6,958 nt of DNA, taken from the NCBI GenBank assembly GCA_002307245.1, contig DBTW01000210.1, positions 1 through 6,958 of the forward strand, in the 5' to 3' direction. Positions 1 to 6,452 of this stretch are shown piece by piece. Below the pieces are notes generated by a model. That model did no database searches. It saw only the letters and a list, made by a program, of their open reading frames with translations, and was not told the DNA's origin. Within the stretch, counting starts at the first letter, position 1. Each line of letters starts with the position of its first letter. The translations under genes and the position numbers were made by a program. The DNA comes from Spirochaetaceae bacterium UBA1306. Its GTDB lineage: Bacteria; Spirochaetota; Spirochaetia; Treponematales; Rectinemataceae.

Positions 1-1
1 C

Positions 2-2626
2 CCCGCGTATTTGTGTTTTATGATTGTGTCAGGACTCGTATCGCTGACGATGCCGACGATGGCCTGGTTCGGGACTCGCAAGGAGCTCGCTCGCACCTTC
101 GCGATTTTCCAAGTAGGCGTCTTCATTTGGAGCTTGTTTGAAATCGGTCAATGGGAGGCCGTCACTCAAGCAGCCGGGCTCGAATACCTGCAGATGCAAT
201 TCCTCGGAATATGCATCATCCCTCCTTCAATATTGCTTTTCGCCAAGGCCTTGGCGAAGAAGCCGGCCTCGAGGCTTGAATCGGCGCTGCAATTCCTGCC
301 CGCGCTGCTGTTTATTGCCCTAAGCTCCTCGAACGAAGTCCATCACATATTCTGGTACAATGATGGCGATGGCAGTCTTCCCGTCGATCCTAAGGCAGGT
401 TGGGGCTTTTGGGCTTTCATTGTCTATGCATACGTCACTTGTACCTGGGCTGTCGTCATCGTGCTCAAGGTGACGGCCAAGGCGCGCGGCGTCTTCGAGC
501 AATGGCTCAAGCTTTTCCTAATGCTTCTATTTTTCCCTTTCATTGTAAATATCCTATTCATCGCCATCGCGCATGAGAGTTCGGTCTTCGATCCGACGCC
601 CATCGCCTTCGCCTTTTCGGGCCTCGCGATAATGAGGGCTTTGCGGAGCTATAACCTCCTCGATACTGTGCCCTACGCCAAGAACGTGATCCTCGAGTCC
701 ATCGACACCCCCATTCTCGTCATAGACGCGACCGGCCTCATCGTCGGCTCGAACGACGAGGCTATGCGTATTTTCCCCGACTCAGGCGGCCTGGAGGGCC
801 TTCCTGTCTCGACGCTCTCCCGCGAGTTCGATGGACTCGGGGCCGACGGCGCCCAGCTTCGCTGGTCGAGCGGAGGCGTCGATTACCTTGTCAGCAGCTA
901 TGTCCTTAAGCAAGGCATTGTGCGCTGGCGCAGCCGACTGTACCTGTTCCGCGACATTTCGGCTCTCGTACGCACGCAGCGAGAGCTCGAGGCCGCCAAG
1001 GAGAGGGCCGATGCCGCGAACGCGGCCAAGAGCGCCTTCGTGGCGGCCGTCAGCCACGAGCTGCGCAATCCCCTGAACTCAATAATCGGCCTGGCCGATC
1101 TCGATCTCGCGGCCGATCCCCCTGTGCAGATCAGGGAAGACCTTGAAGTCATCCTCTCGTCGGGCAAGCTCCTCCTCGGTCTCGTCAACGATCTTCTCGA
1201 TCTCTCGAAGATCGAGGCGGGGCGGATGGAGTTCGAGAGCGTCGACTTCGACCTGCGCGAGAAGGCCATGTCCGTCCTCAGGGTCTTCAGGCCCGTCGCC
1301 GAGAAAAAGGGTGTCTTCCTGGACATCGAGCTCGAGGACGGGACGCCCCGCTATCTCCGCGGGGACCCCCTGCGCTACGGCCAGATCCTCATGAACCTCG
1401 TGAGCAACGCCTTGAAATTCACGGAGCATGGCGCGGTCACCATCGAGATCGCCCCGATAGCGGCCGACCCCGCGCATTCCGGCCCGCGGTCGATAGGCCT
1501 GCGCAGCTCGGTGCGCGACTCGGGCATCGGCATCGCCCCCGACAAGCTGCCGCGGCTCTTCAAGGAGTACTCGCAGGCGGACTCGAGCGTCAGCAGGCGT
1601 TTCGGCGGCACGGGCCTGGGCCTCTCGATCTGCAAGAAGCTCGTCGGCCTCTTCGGCGGCGAGATCGAGGTGAGCAGCGTCCCCAGCGAGGGCAGCGTCT
1701 TCACCTTCACGGCCTACTTCGAGCTCGGGGACGCCGCCAAGGTCGAGGTGGCTTCCCATCCCGAGATCGCCGGCGCCTCGAGCAAGCGGCTCCGCGTCCT
1801 CGTGGTCGACGACGAGGCCATCAACATCGCCGTCGCGAGGCGTTACATCGAGAGGCTCGGCCACGTCGTCATATACGCGAGCACGGGCGCCGAGGCCGTA
1901 GCCATGGCCTCGAAGGGCGGCATCGACCTCGTCCTCCTCGACCTGGGCCTCCCCGACATGGACGGCTTCGAGGTCTGCCGCCATATCCGCATCGATACCG
2001 CGGCCCTGCCCGGCGGCGAGCCGCCGATCGCCGCCATGACGGGTCGAGTCGAGTCCGGGGTCCGCGCGGCCTGCGCCCAGGCCGGCATGATCGACTGTCT
2101 TTCCAAGCCGATCGTGCCCGATTCCCTCGACGAGCTGCTCGCCCATGTCGTGGCGGCCGCCCGGGATCTCGGGCCCCGCGCGGCTGCGACCGTGCAGCCG
2201 CCCATGGTCACGGTATCGCCCGGGTCGGCCTCCGCCCCCGCGGCGCCCGGTTCGCCCCTCATCGACGAGCCGGCCTTGCTCGAGCGCCTCGACGGCGATG
2301 AGGTCTTCATGCGCGAGCTCTTGGGCATCCTGGTCGACGAGGCGCCGGAGAGGGTCGTCGCCTTCGAGACCGCTCGCGCCGCGGGCGACCTCGATGCGCT
2401 GCAGCGCCTCGGCCACGCCCTGAAGGGCAGCGCGCTTTCTCTCTGTGCCCTGCCTCTAGGGGCAGCCGCGGGCTTCATCGAGACTTCATGCGTGAGCGCG
2501 AAGAAAAGCCTGGGCTCCGGCCCCGCATCCCACGAGCTTCCGGACGCCATCACGCGGGGTCTGGACGAGCTGAAATCGCTCCTGGCGCGCACCGTCGAGG
2601 AAGCGCGGGGAATGCTCGGCTGCTGA
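2..2626 (+). CDS. Membrane-bound hybrid histidine kinase (7TM region, PAS-like, HisKA, HATPase, receiver, HPt); 5' end probably outside the window
   Basis: This is a sensor kinase of a multistep phosphorelay in the inner membrane. Residues are counted from the TTG at 11. Residues 1-215 form several hydrophobic helices resembling the 7TM histidine-kinase N-terminal family. Residues 220-320 look like a degenerate PAS domain ending in a helical linker. HisKA follows, with phospho-acceptor His349 in SHELRNPLN. The HATPase has its N box near 455-471 (Asn462, Asn466), G1 box DSGIGI at 503-508 and G2 box GGTGLGLSI at 532-540. The receiver (about 594-715) has Asp600/Asp601, phospho-acceptor Asp644, Thr677 and Lys699. 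An Ala/Pro-rich linker (about 721-750) leads to a C-terminal HPt with His802 in HALKGSA. All key residues are present. No DNA-binding output domain exists, so a separate response regulator is needed; none is in the window. The frame is open to the left edge, neither TTG 11 nor ATG 20 has a ribosome binding site, and the first membrane helix looks clipped, so the real start is probably upstream. The ligand is unknown. Confidence 0.93.
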   Translation, partial: PAYLCFMIVSGLVSLTMPTMAWFGTRKELARTFAIFQVGVFIWSLFEIGQWEAVTQAAGLEYLQMQFLGICIIPPSILLFAKALAKKPASRLESALQFLPALLFIALSSSNEVHHIFWYNDGDGSLPVDPKAGWGFWAFIVYAYVTCTWAVVIVLKVTAKARGVFEQWLKLFLMLLFFPFIVNILFIAIAHESSVFDPTPIAFAFSGLAIMRALRSYNLLDTVPYAKNVILESIDTPILVIDATGLIVGSNDEAMRIFPDSGGLEGLPVSTLSREFDGLGADGAQLRWSSGGVDYLVSSYVLKQGIVRWRSRLYLFRDISALVRTQRELEAAKERADAANAAKSAFVAAVSHELRNPLNSIIGLADLDLAADPPVQIREDLEVILSSGKLLLGLVNDLLDLSKIEAGRMEFESVDFDLREKAMSVLRVFRPVAEKKGVFLDIELEDGTPRYLRGDPLRYGQILMNLVSNALKFTEHGAVTIEIAPIAADPAHSGPRSIGLRSSVRDSGIGIAPDKLPRLFKEYSQADSSVSRRFGGTGLGLSICKKLVGLFGGEIEVSSVPSEGSVFTFTAYFELGDAAKVEVASHPEIAGASSKRLRVLVVDDEAINIAVARRYIERLGHVVIYASTGAEAVAMASKGGIDLVLLDLGLPDMDGFEVCRHIRIDTAALPGGEPPIAAMTGRVESGVRAACAQAGMIDCLSKPIVPDSLDELLAHVVAAARDLGPRAAATVQPPMVTVSPGSASAPAAPGSPLIDEPALLERLDGDEVFMRELLGILVDEAPERVVAFETARAAGDLDALQRLGHALKGSALSLCALPLGAAAGFIETSCVSAKKSLGSGPASHELPDAITRGLDELKSLLARTVEEARGMLGC

Positions 2627-2678
2627 CGCCGTGTTCGAGTGAATATTTATCCATTTCATCCTTAGAAGCTCCTCAGTA

Positions 2679-2708
2679 TTGCGCTATATGAGAAAATTAA
2701 TGTATAAA
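2679..2708 (+). promoter_or_regulatory. Candidate sigma-70-type promoter for the opp operon
   Basis: The gap between the kinase gene and oppA (2627-2737) is much richer in A/T than its surroundings. Within it, TTGCGC at 2679-2684 could be a -35 element (three of six consensus bases) and TATAAA at 2703-2708 a -10 element (five of six), separated by 18 bases. Transcription would then start near 2714-2716, giving a short leader of about 23 bases before oppA. A small imperfect inverted repeat (CTCA at 2672-2675 pairing with TGAG at 2689-2692, then TAT with ATA) covers the -35 and could be an operator or chance. The -10 is convincing, the -35 weak. No terminator for the kinase gene is evident in this gap, so some read-through is possible. 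Confidence 0.4.
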
Positions 2709-2724
2709 AAGAGCTTAACGAACC

Positions 2725-2734
2725 AAAAGGAGGT
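2725..2734 (+). promoter_or_regulatory. Strong ribosome binding site of oppA
   Basis: AAAAGGAGGT is a near-perfect match to the anti-Shine-Dalgarno end of 16S rRNA, with GGAGG ending four bases before the ATG at 2738. It is the strongest such site in the window, fits the high expression expected of a binding protein, and fixes the oppA start. Confidence 0.85.
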
Positions 2735-2737
2735 TCT

Positions 2738-2803
2738 ATGCGGAAAAGTCTAGTAGGACTCGTCGTCGCAGCATCGCTCGCGACGCTTTTTTTCGCCTCG
2801 TGC
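2738..2803 (+). other. Lipoprotein signal peptide and lipobox of OppA
   Basis: It encodes residues 1-22: a basic start (Arg2, Lys3), a hydrophobic core (about residues 5-19) and the lipobox Phe19-Ala20-Ser21-Cys22, with the Cys codon TGC at 2801-2803. After cleavage, Cys22 becomes the lipidated first residue, followed by a flexible Gly/Ser/Lys-rich tether. Phe at -3 departs from the usual Leu; such relaxed lipoboxes are known in spirochaetes. Confidence 0.8.
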
Positions 2804-4321
2804 GGCCAGAAGGGCGGCTCGGGCGCGAACATGATCTTCAATAATGGTGGCGAGCCCCAGTCGCTCGATCCGGCCCTGACTTCCGGCGTGCCCGAGGCAA
2901 GGCTCACGTACTCCCTCTTCGAGGGCCTCGTCGTCAACGATCCCCAGACCTCGAAGGCCGTACCGGCCATCGCCGAGAGCTGGACCGTCAGCGCCGACCA
3001 GAAGACCTACACCTTCAAGCTCCGCAACGCCAAGTTCTCGGACGGGACGAAGATCACCGCCCAGGACTTCGTGGACTCCTGGCTCCGCGTCCTCGATCCC
3101 AAGACCGCGGCCCCCTACGCCTACATCATCGGCGACAGCGTCGAGGGCGCAGGCGCCTTCAACGCCGGCAAGGGCTCCGCCGCCGACGTCAAGATCAAGG
3201 CCGTCAACGCGGGCACCTTCGAGGTCACCTTCGTCGGGCCGCTTCCCTACGCCATCGACATGCTCACCCACAACGCCTTTGTCGTGACGCCGAAGCACGC
3301 CATCGACAAGTTCGGCGCCGACTGGGTCAAGCCCGCCAACTTCGTCGGCTCGGGCCCCTTCATGCTCAAGGATTGGAAGCCCCAGGACAAGATCGTCGTC
3401 GTCAAGAACCCGAAGTACTGGGACGCGAAGAACGTAAAGCTCAGCAGCCTCACCTACCTCGCCATCGAGGACGGGAACGTCGCCTACGACAAGTTCAAGG
3501 CCGGCGAGATTGACTGGCTCGCCGACGATTCCGTCCCGCCCGCCAAGATCGACGAGATCAAGCTCCGCCCAGACTACCAGGTCACCGCCGGATCCTCGAT
3601 CTACTACTACATCTTCAACGTGACCAAGAAGCCCTTCACCGACGTCAAGGTCCGCAAGGCCCTCTCCATGTCCATCGACCGCAAGGCGATCGTCGAGCAG
3701 GTTCTCAAGGCCGGCGACATCGCTTCGGCCGGCTTCGTGCCCGCCATGGCCGGTTTCACGACCACCAAGGGCAACGAGTACAACCTCGACGAGGCCAAGA
3801 AGCTCCTCGCCGAGGCCGGCTACCCGAACGGCAAGGGCTTCCCGAAGGTGACGTTGATCTACAATACCAACGCCCGCCACAAGGTCATCGCCGAGTTCGT
3901 GCAGGACCAGTGGAAGAAGAACCTCGGGATCAGCGTGCAGCTCCAGAACCTCGAGTGGGCCACCTTCCTCGACACCCGCCAGAAGACCCACGAGTTCCAG
4001 GTCACGCGCGCCGGCTGGCTCGCCGACTACCTCGATCCGGGCAATTACCTCGACATGTTCAAGACCGGCTCGGGCAACAACGACGGACTCTACTCGAACC
4101 CGAAGTACGACGAGCTCCTGGCCAAGGCCTCTTCCTTGCCCGCCGGCGACGAGCGCAACAAGACCCTCGAGGCCGCCGAGCAGATCCTCATCACTGATGA
4201 CCAGGCCATCAGCCCCTTCTTCTTCTACGCGAACAAGAGCCTTGTCGACCTGACCAAGTGGAGCGGCGTCTACAGCAACGCCATGGATATCCACCCCACG
4301 AAGTGGATCGCCAAGAAATAA
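2738..4321 (+). CDS. oppA: Oligopeptide ABC transporter, periplasmic peptide-binding lipoprotein OppA
   Basis: This is the substrate-binding protein of a peptide importer, family SBP_bac_5 (527 residues; E. coli OppA is 543). Residues 1-21 are a lipoprotein signal: Arg2-Lys3, a hydrophobic stretch, then Phe-Ala-Ser-Cys with Cys22 as the lipidation site, so the protein should be membrane-anchored rather than freely periplasmic. Family marks include GGEPQSLDPA at 37-46, the region 77-111 (ESW near 80, TFKLR near 92, FSDG near 100) and GSGPF at 204-208. Near the C-terminus, GWLADYLDP contains Asp430, which aligns by eye with the E. coli Asp that binds the peptide amino terminus, supporting peptides rather than nickel or sugars as substrate. 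It heads the operon; a 111-base gap with a hairpin separates it from oppB. An MppA-like murein-peptide role cannot be excluded from sequence alone. The start is fixed by a strong ribosome binding site. Confidence 0.95.
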   Translation: MRKSLVGLVVAASLATLFFASCGQKGGSGANMIFNNGGEPQSLDPALTSGVPEARLTYSLFEGLVVNDPQTSKAVPAIAESWTVSADQKTYTFKLRNAKFSDGTKITAQDFVDSWLRVLDPKTAAPYAYIIGDSVEGAGAFNAGKGSAADVKIKAVNAGTFEVTFVGPLPYAIDMLTHNAFVVTPKHAIDKFGADWVKPANFVGSGPFMLKDWKPQDKIVVVKNPKYWDAKNVKLSSLTYLAIEDGNVAYDKFKAGEIDWLADDSVPPAKIDEIKLRPDYQVTAGSSIYYYIFNVTKKPFTDVKVRKALSMSIDRKAIVEQVLKAGDIASAGFVPAMAGFTTTKGNEYNLDEAKKLLAEAGYPNGKGFPKVTLIYNTNARHKVIAEFVQDQWKKNLGISVQLQNLEWATFLDTRQKTHEFQVTRAGWLADYLDPGNYLDMFKTGSGNNDGLYSNPKYDELLAKASSLPAGDERNKTLEAAEQILITDDQAISPFFFYANKSLVDLTKWSGVYSNAMDIHPTKWIAKK

Positions 4322-4336
4322 GTTCCCGCCTTTTAA

Positions 4337-4368
4337 GGCCGGGGCGGCCCTCGCGGGCCGTCCCGGCC
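4337..4368 (+). terminator. GC-rich hairpin between oppA and oppB (partial terminator or mRNA-stabilising stem)
   Basis: The left arm GGCCGGGGCGGCCC (4337-4350) pairs with the right arm GGGCCGTCCCGGCC (4355-4368) over 14 consecutive pairs, 13 Watson-Crick and one G-U, around a TCGC loop. The stem starts 15 bases after the oppA stop codon. It is followed by CTTTCCT rather than a clean run of T, so it should be an inefficient terminator, or a stem that blocks 3' exonucleases. In either role it would raise oppA transcript over oppBCD, as is known for hairpins after binding-protein genes such as malE. The stem is seen directly; the function is inferred. Confidence 0.8.
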
Positions 4369-4399
4369 CTTTCCTAAGCAGGTAAAAGATTTAAGGCGC

Positions 4400-4423
4400 G
4401 ACGCGTCAATAATTTCTCGCGAG
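4400..4423 (+). repeat. Two short perfect palindromes upstream of oppB
   Basis: GACGCGTC (4400-4407) and CTCGCGAG (4416-4423) are both perfect 8-base palindromes, separated by the AT-only spacer AATAATTT. The second overlaps the oppB ribosome binding site. They share the central CGCG. They could be a regulator site or small RNA structures affecting oppB translation, but 8-base palindromes also occur by chance in GC-rich DNA. Confidence 0.35.
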
Positions 4424-4426
4424 GGG
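4421..4426 (+). promoter_or_regulatory. Ribosome binding site of oppB
   Basis: GAGGGG lies six bases before the ATG at 4433 and supports that start. It overlaps the CTCGCGAG palindrome, so local RNA pairing could partly mask it. Confidence 0.65.
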
Positions 4427-4432
4427 TTCGCC

Positions 4433-5362
4433 ATGACCCGGTACATCGTCAGGCGTTTTTTGAGCCTTATACCGACCATGTTCCTTATTATTGTCTTCGC
4501 CTTCGCCATAGAGCACCTCGCTCCCGGCGGCCCCTTCTCGAGCGAGAAGAAGCTCCCACCAGAGATCCTCGCCAATGTCCTCGCCAAATACCACCTCGAC
4601 GAGTCCCTGCCCAAGCAGTTCCTGCGCTACATGGGGGACATGCTCCGGGGCGACCTCGGCCCGAGCTTCAGGTACAAGGACTTCACGGTCAACCAGCTCA
4701 TCGGGCAGGCCCTGCCCGCCTCCATGCTCCTAGGGGGCCTCGCCCTTATCGTCGCCGTCGTCCTCGGCCTCGGCGTGGGCGTGATTGCCGCGCTGAAGCA
4801 GAATTCCTGGATCGACTACGCGACCATGTCGCTGGCCGTCATAGGCATCTCCGTGCCGCTCTTCGTCATCGGGCCGGTGATCAAGCTGGTCCTCGCCCTA
4901 CAGCTCAAGTGGCTGCCGACCTCCGGTTGGATCGACGGGCGCAACGGCTGGATCGTCCTGATCATGCCCGTGATTACCCTTTCCTTCCCTTACTTCGCCA
5001 GCATCGCGCGGCTATCGAGGGCCTCCGTCCTCGAGGTTCTGCGCGCCGACTATATACGCACCGCCAGGGCCAAGGGCCTCACCGAGGCGACCGTCGTGTT
5101 CAAGCACGTGCTCAAGGGCGCCTTGCTGCCGGTCATCTCCTACCTGGGCCCCGCCTTCGCGGGCATCATCACGGGGACGGTCGTCGTGGAGACGATCTTC
5201 ACCATCCCCGGCATGGGCCGCTTCTACATCCAGGCCGCGACGAACCGCGACTACACCCTCATCATGGGCGACGTCATCGTGTTCAGCCTCATCCTGGTCG
5301 TCATGAACTTCGTCGTCGACGTCGTATACGGCTTCCTCGACCCGCGCATCTCGTACAAGTGA
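4433..5362 (+). CDS. oppB: Oligopeptide ABC transporter permease OppB
   Basis: This is one of the two inner-membrane channel subunits of the peptide importer (309 residues; E. coli OppB is 306). It has the typical layout: a first helix at about 10-30, a long periplasmic loop (about 32-95) containing the family stretch around GDLGPSFRYKD, then five more helices at roughly 97-120, 130-155, 174-197, 230-257 and 277-301. The cytoplasmic EAA loop that docks on the ATPase is clear at about 201-232, reading RADYIRTARAKGL with the conserved Gly215, followed by LKGALLPVI. The C-terminus DPRISYK is characteristic of the Opp/Dpp B family. The gene begins 111 bases after oppA and ends in a TGA whose last two bases are part of the oppC ribosome binding site, so oppB and oppC are tightly coupled. 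Nothing appears truncated. Confidence 0.96.
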   Translation: MTRYIVRRFLSLIPTMFLIIVFAFAIEHLAPGGPFSSEKKLPPEILANVLAKYHLDESLPKQFLRYMGDMLRGDLGPSFRYKDFTVNQLIGQALPASMLLGGLALIVAVVLGLGVGVIAALKQNSWIDYATMSLAVIGISVPLFVIGPVIKLVLALQLKWLPTSGWIDGRNGWIVLIMPVITLSFPYFASIARLSRASVLEVLRADYIRTARAKGLTEATVVFKHVLKGALLPVISYLGPAFAGIITGTVVVETIFTIPGMGRFYIQAATNRDYTLIMGDVIVFSLILVVMNFVVDVVYGFLDPRISYK

Positions 5363-5366
5363 GGAG
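5361..5366 (+). promoter_or_regulatory. Ribosome binding site deciding the oppC start
   Basis: GAGGAG overlaps the oppB stop codon (TGA 5360-5362) and lies five bases before the ATG at 5372. A GTG at 5366 in the same frame overlaps this site and has no proper spacing, so ATG 5372 is preferred. Confidence 0.75.
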
Positions 5367-5371
5367 TGGCC

Positions 5372-6433
5372 ATGAAAGCCGATAAGGCCGAGCGGGTCGA
5401 CGCCCAGGTAAACGAATTCGACCAGGCCATGAAGCCGGTCTCGCTCTGGGCCGACGCCTGGCGCCGGCTCAAGAAGAACAAGATGGCCTTCGCGGGCCTC
5501 TATATCGTGACGTTCTACATCGTCGTCTCGATGCTCGCTCCCATCCTCCCGATCTACTCCTACGAGGACCAGGTAATCGCGCACACGAACCTTCCCCCCT
5601 CGCTCCGGCCGGCCGGAGAGGTCATGATCGAGACGAGGGTCGCCTATATGCGGAAAGTCCTGAAGGCCGAGGCCCGGAGCTCCTTCAACGAGAAGGAGGA
5701 GGCCGAGATAGCCGCGATGAAGGCCGACGTCGCGGTGAACCCGGACCATAAGCGGGTCTACGTCCTCGGCACCGACAACCTGGGCCGCGACATGCTCTCT
5801 CGAACCCTCTACGGCGGGCGCATCTCCATCATGATCGGCCTCGTCGGCACCATCACGGCCACGCTGGTCGGCATCCTCCTGGGGAGCATCGCCGGCTATG
5901 CGGGCGGGCGAGTCGACAACTTCATCATGCGCTTCGTGGACATCCTCTACGGCCTGCCCTACATGCTCATCGTCATCATCATGATGGCCGTGTTCGGGAA
6001 GAACATCCTCAACCTCTTCGTCGCCATCGCCCTGGTGTCCTGGCTCACGCTGGCCCGCGTCGTGCGCGGCCAGGTTATTAGCCTCAAGAACGCCGAATTC
6101 GTCGAGGCGGCGCGCTCGATGGGCGCCAGCCCCGCGCGGATCGTCTTCCGCCACCTGACGCCGAACACCCTCGGCGTGATCGTGGTCTTCGCGACCCTGC
6201 TGGTGCCGGACTTCATCATGAGCGAGTCCTTCCTCTCCTTCCTGGGGCTCGGCGTCTCGGCGCCGCTGGCCTCCTGGGGCTCGCTCGTCTCCGAGGGCGC
6301 CAACACTATGGAGCTCTATCCCTGGCAGCTCCTCGTGCCCGCGATCGCGATGACCCTCTTCCTCTTCGCGATGAACTTCCTGGGCGACGGCCTCCGCGAC
6401 GCACTCGACCCGCAGAGCAAGAACAGGCTCTAG
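5372..6433 (+). CDS. oppC: Oligopeptide ABC transporter permease OppC, with an extended first periplasmic loop
   Basis: This is the second channel subunit of the peptide importer, pairing with OppB in the inner membrane. It has 353 residues against 302 in E. coli OppC. Residues 22-75 match the OppC N-terminal domain, including a first helix at about 38-60. After an extra charged segment (about 78-128) the canonical sequence resumes at GTDNLGRD (133-140). Helices follow at about 153-176, 190-208, 213-230, 266-289 and 318-337. The EAA loop that contacts the ATPase is at about 241-264 (VEAARSMGAS, with Gly251, then FRHLTPN). ESFLSFLGLG (285-294) and GDGLRDALDP (338-347) are strong OppC signatures. 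The start at ATG 5372 is chosen because its ribosome binding site overlaps the oppB stop, leaving nine bases between the genes and implying coupled translation. oppD starts 19 bases after its stop. Confidence 0.95.
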   Translation: MKADKAERVDAQVNEFDQAMKPVSLWADAWRRLKKNKMAFAGLYIVTFYIVVSMLAPILPIYSYEDQVIAHTNLPPSLRPAGEVMIETRVAYMRKVLKAEARSSFNEKEEAEIAAMKADVAVNPDHKRVYVLGTDNLGRDMLSRTLYGGRISIMIGLVGTITATLVGILLGSIAGYAGGRVDNFIMRFVDILYGLPYMLIVIIMMAVFGKNILNLFVAIALVSWLTLARVVRGQVISLKNAEFVEAARSMGASPARIVFRHLTPNTLGVIVVFATLLVPDFIMSESFLSFLGLGVSAPLASWGSLVSEGANTMELYPWQLLVPAIAMTLFLFAMNFLGDGLRDALDPQSKNRL

Positions 6434-6440
6434 GGCCCGA

Positions 6441-6445
6441 AAGGA
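6441..6445 (+). promoter_or_regulatory. Ribosome binding site deciding the oppD GTG start
   Basis: AAGGA lies seven bases before the GTG at 6453, supporting GTG as the start codon of oppD; the protein then begins where OppD homologues usually do. Confidence 0.65.
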
Positions 6446-6452
6446 AAGACCT

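Noticed and set aside
1079..2416. Antisense open frame of 445 codons opposite the kinase core
   Set aside because: The sense strand carries intact HisKA, HATPase, receiver and HPt motifs; the antisense product is biased in composition and resembles nothing.
2444..2470. Short inverted repeat (CTGCC and GGCAG) inside the HPt coding part
   Set aside because: It is only five pairs, lies within an intact coding domain and has no T-tract; GC-rich coding DNA makes such pairs commonly.
2750..4294. Long antisense open frame of 514 codons opposite oppA
   Set aside because: It is a shadow of the C/G third-position bias of oppA, which removes antisense stops. Its translation is a low-complexity Asp/Glu/Gly/Val-rich string with no domain, while the sense strand encodes a clear OppA.
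4381..4415. Internal promoter for oppB (AATAAT at 4408-4413 as -10)
   Set aside because: No acceptable -35 element lies at the right distance (AAAGAT at 4385-4390), so an internal promoter is not supported.
5366..5371. GTG at 5366 as the oppC start
   Set aside because: It overlaps the GAGGAG ribosome binding site itself; the ATG at 5372 has proper spacing.
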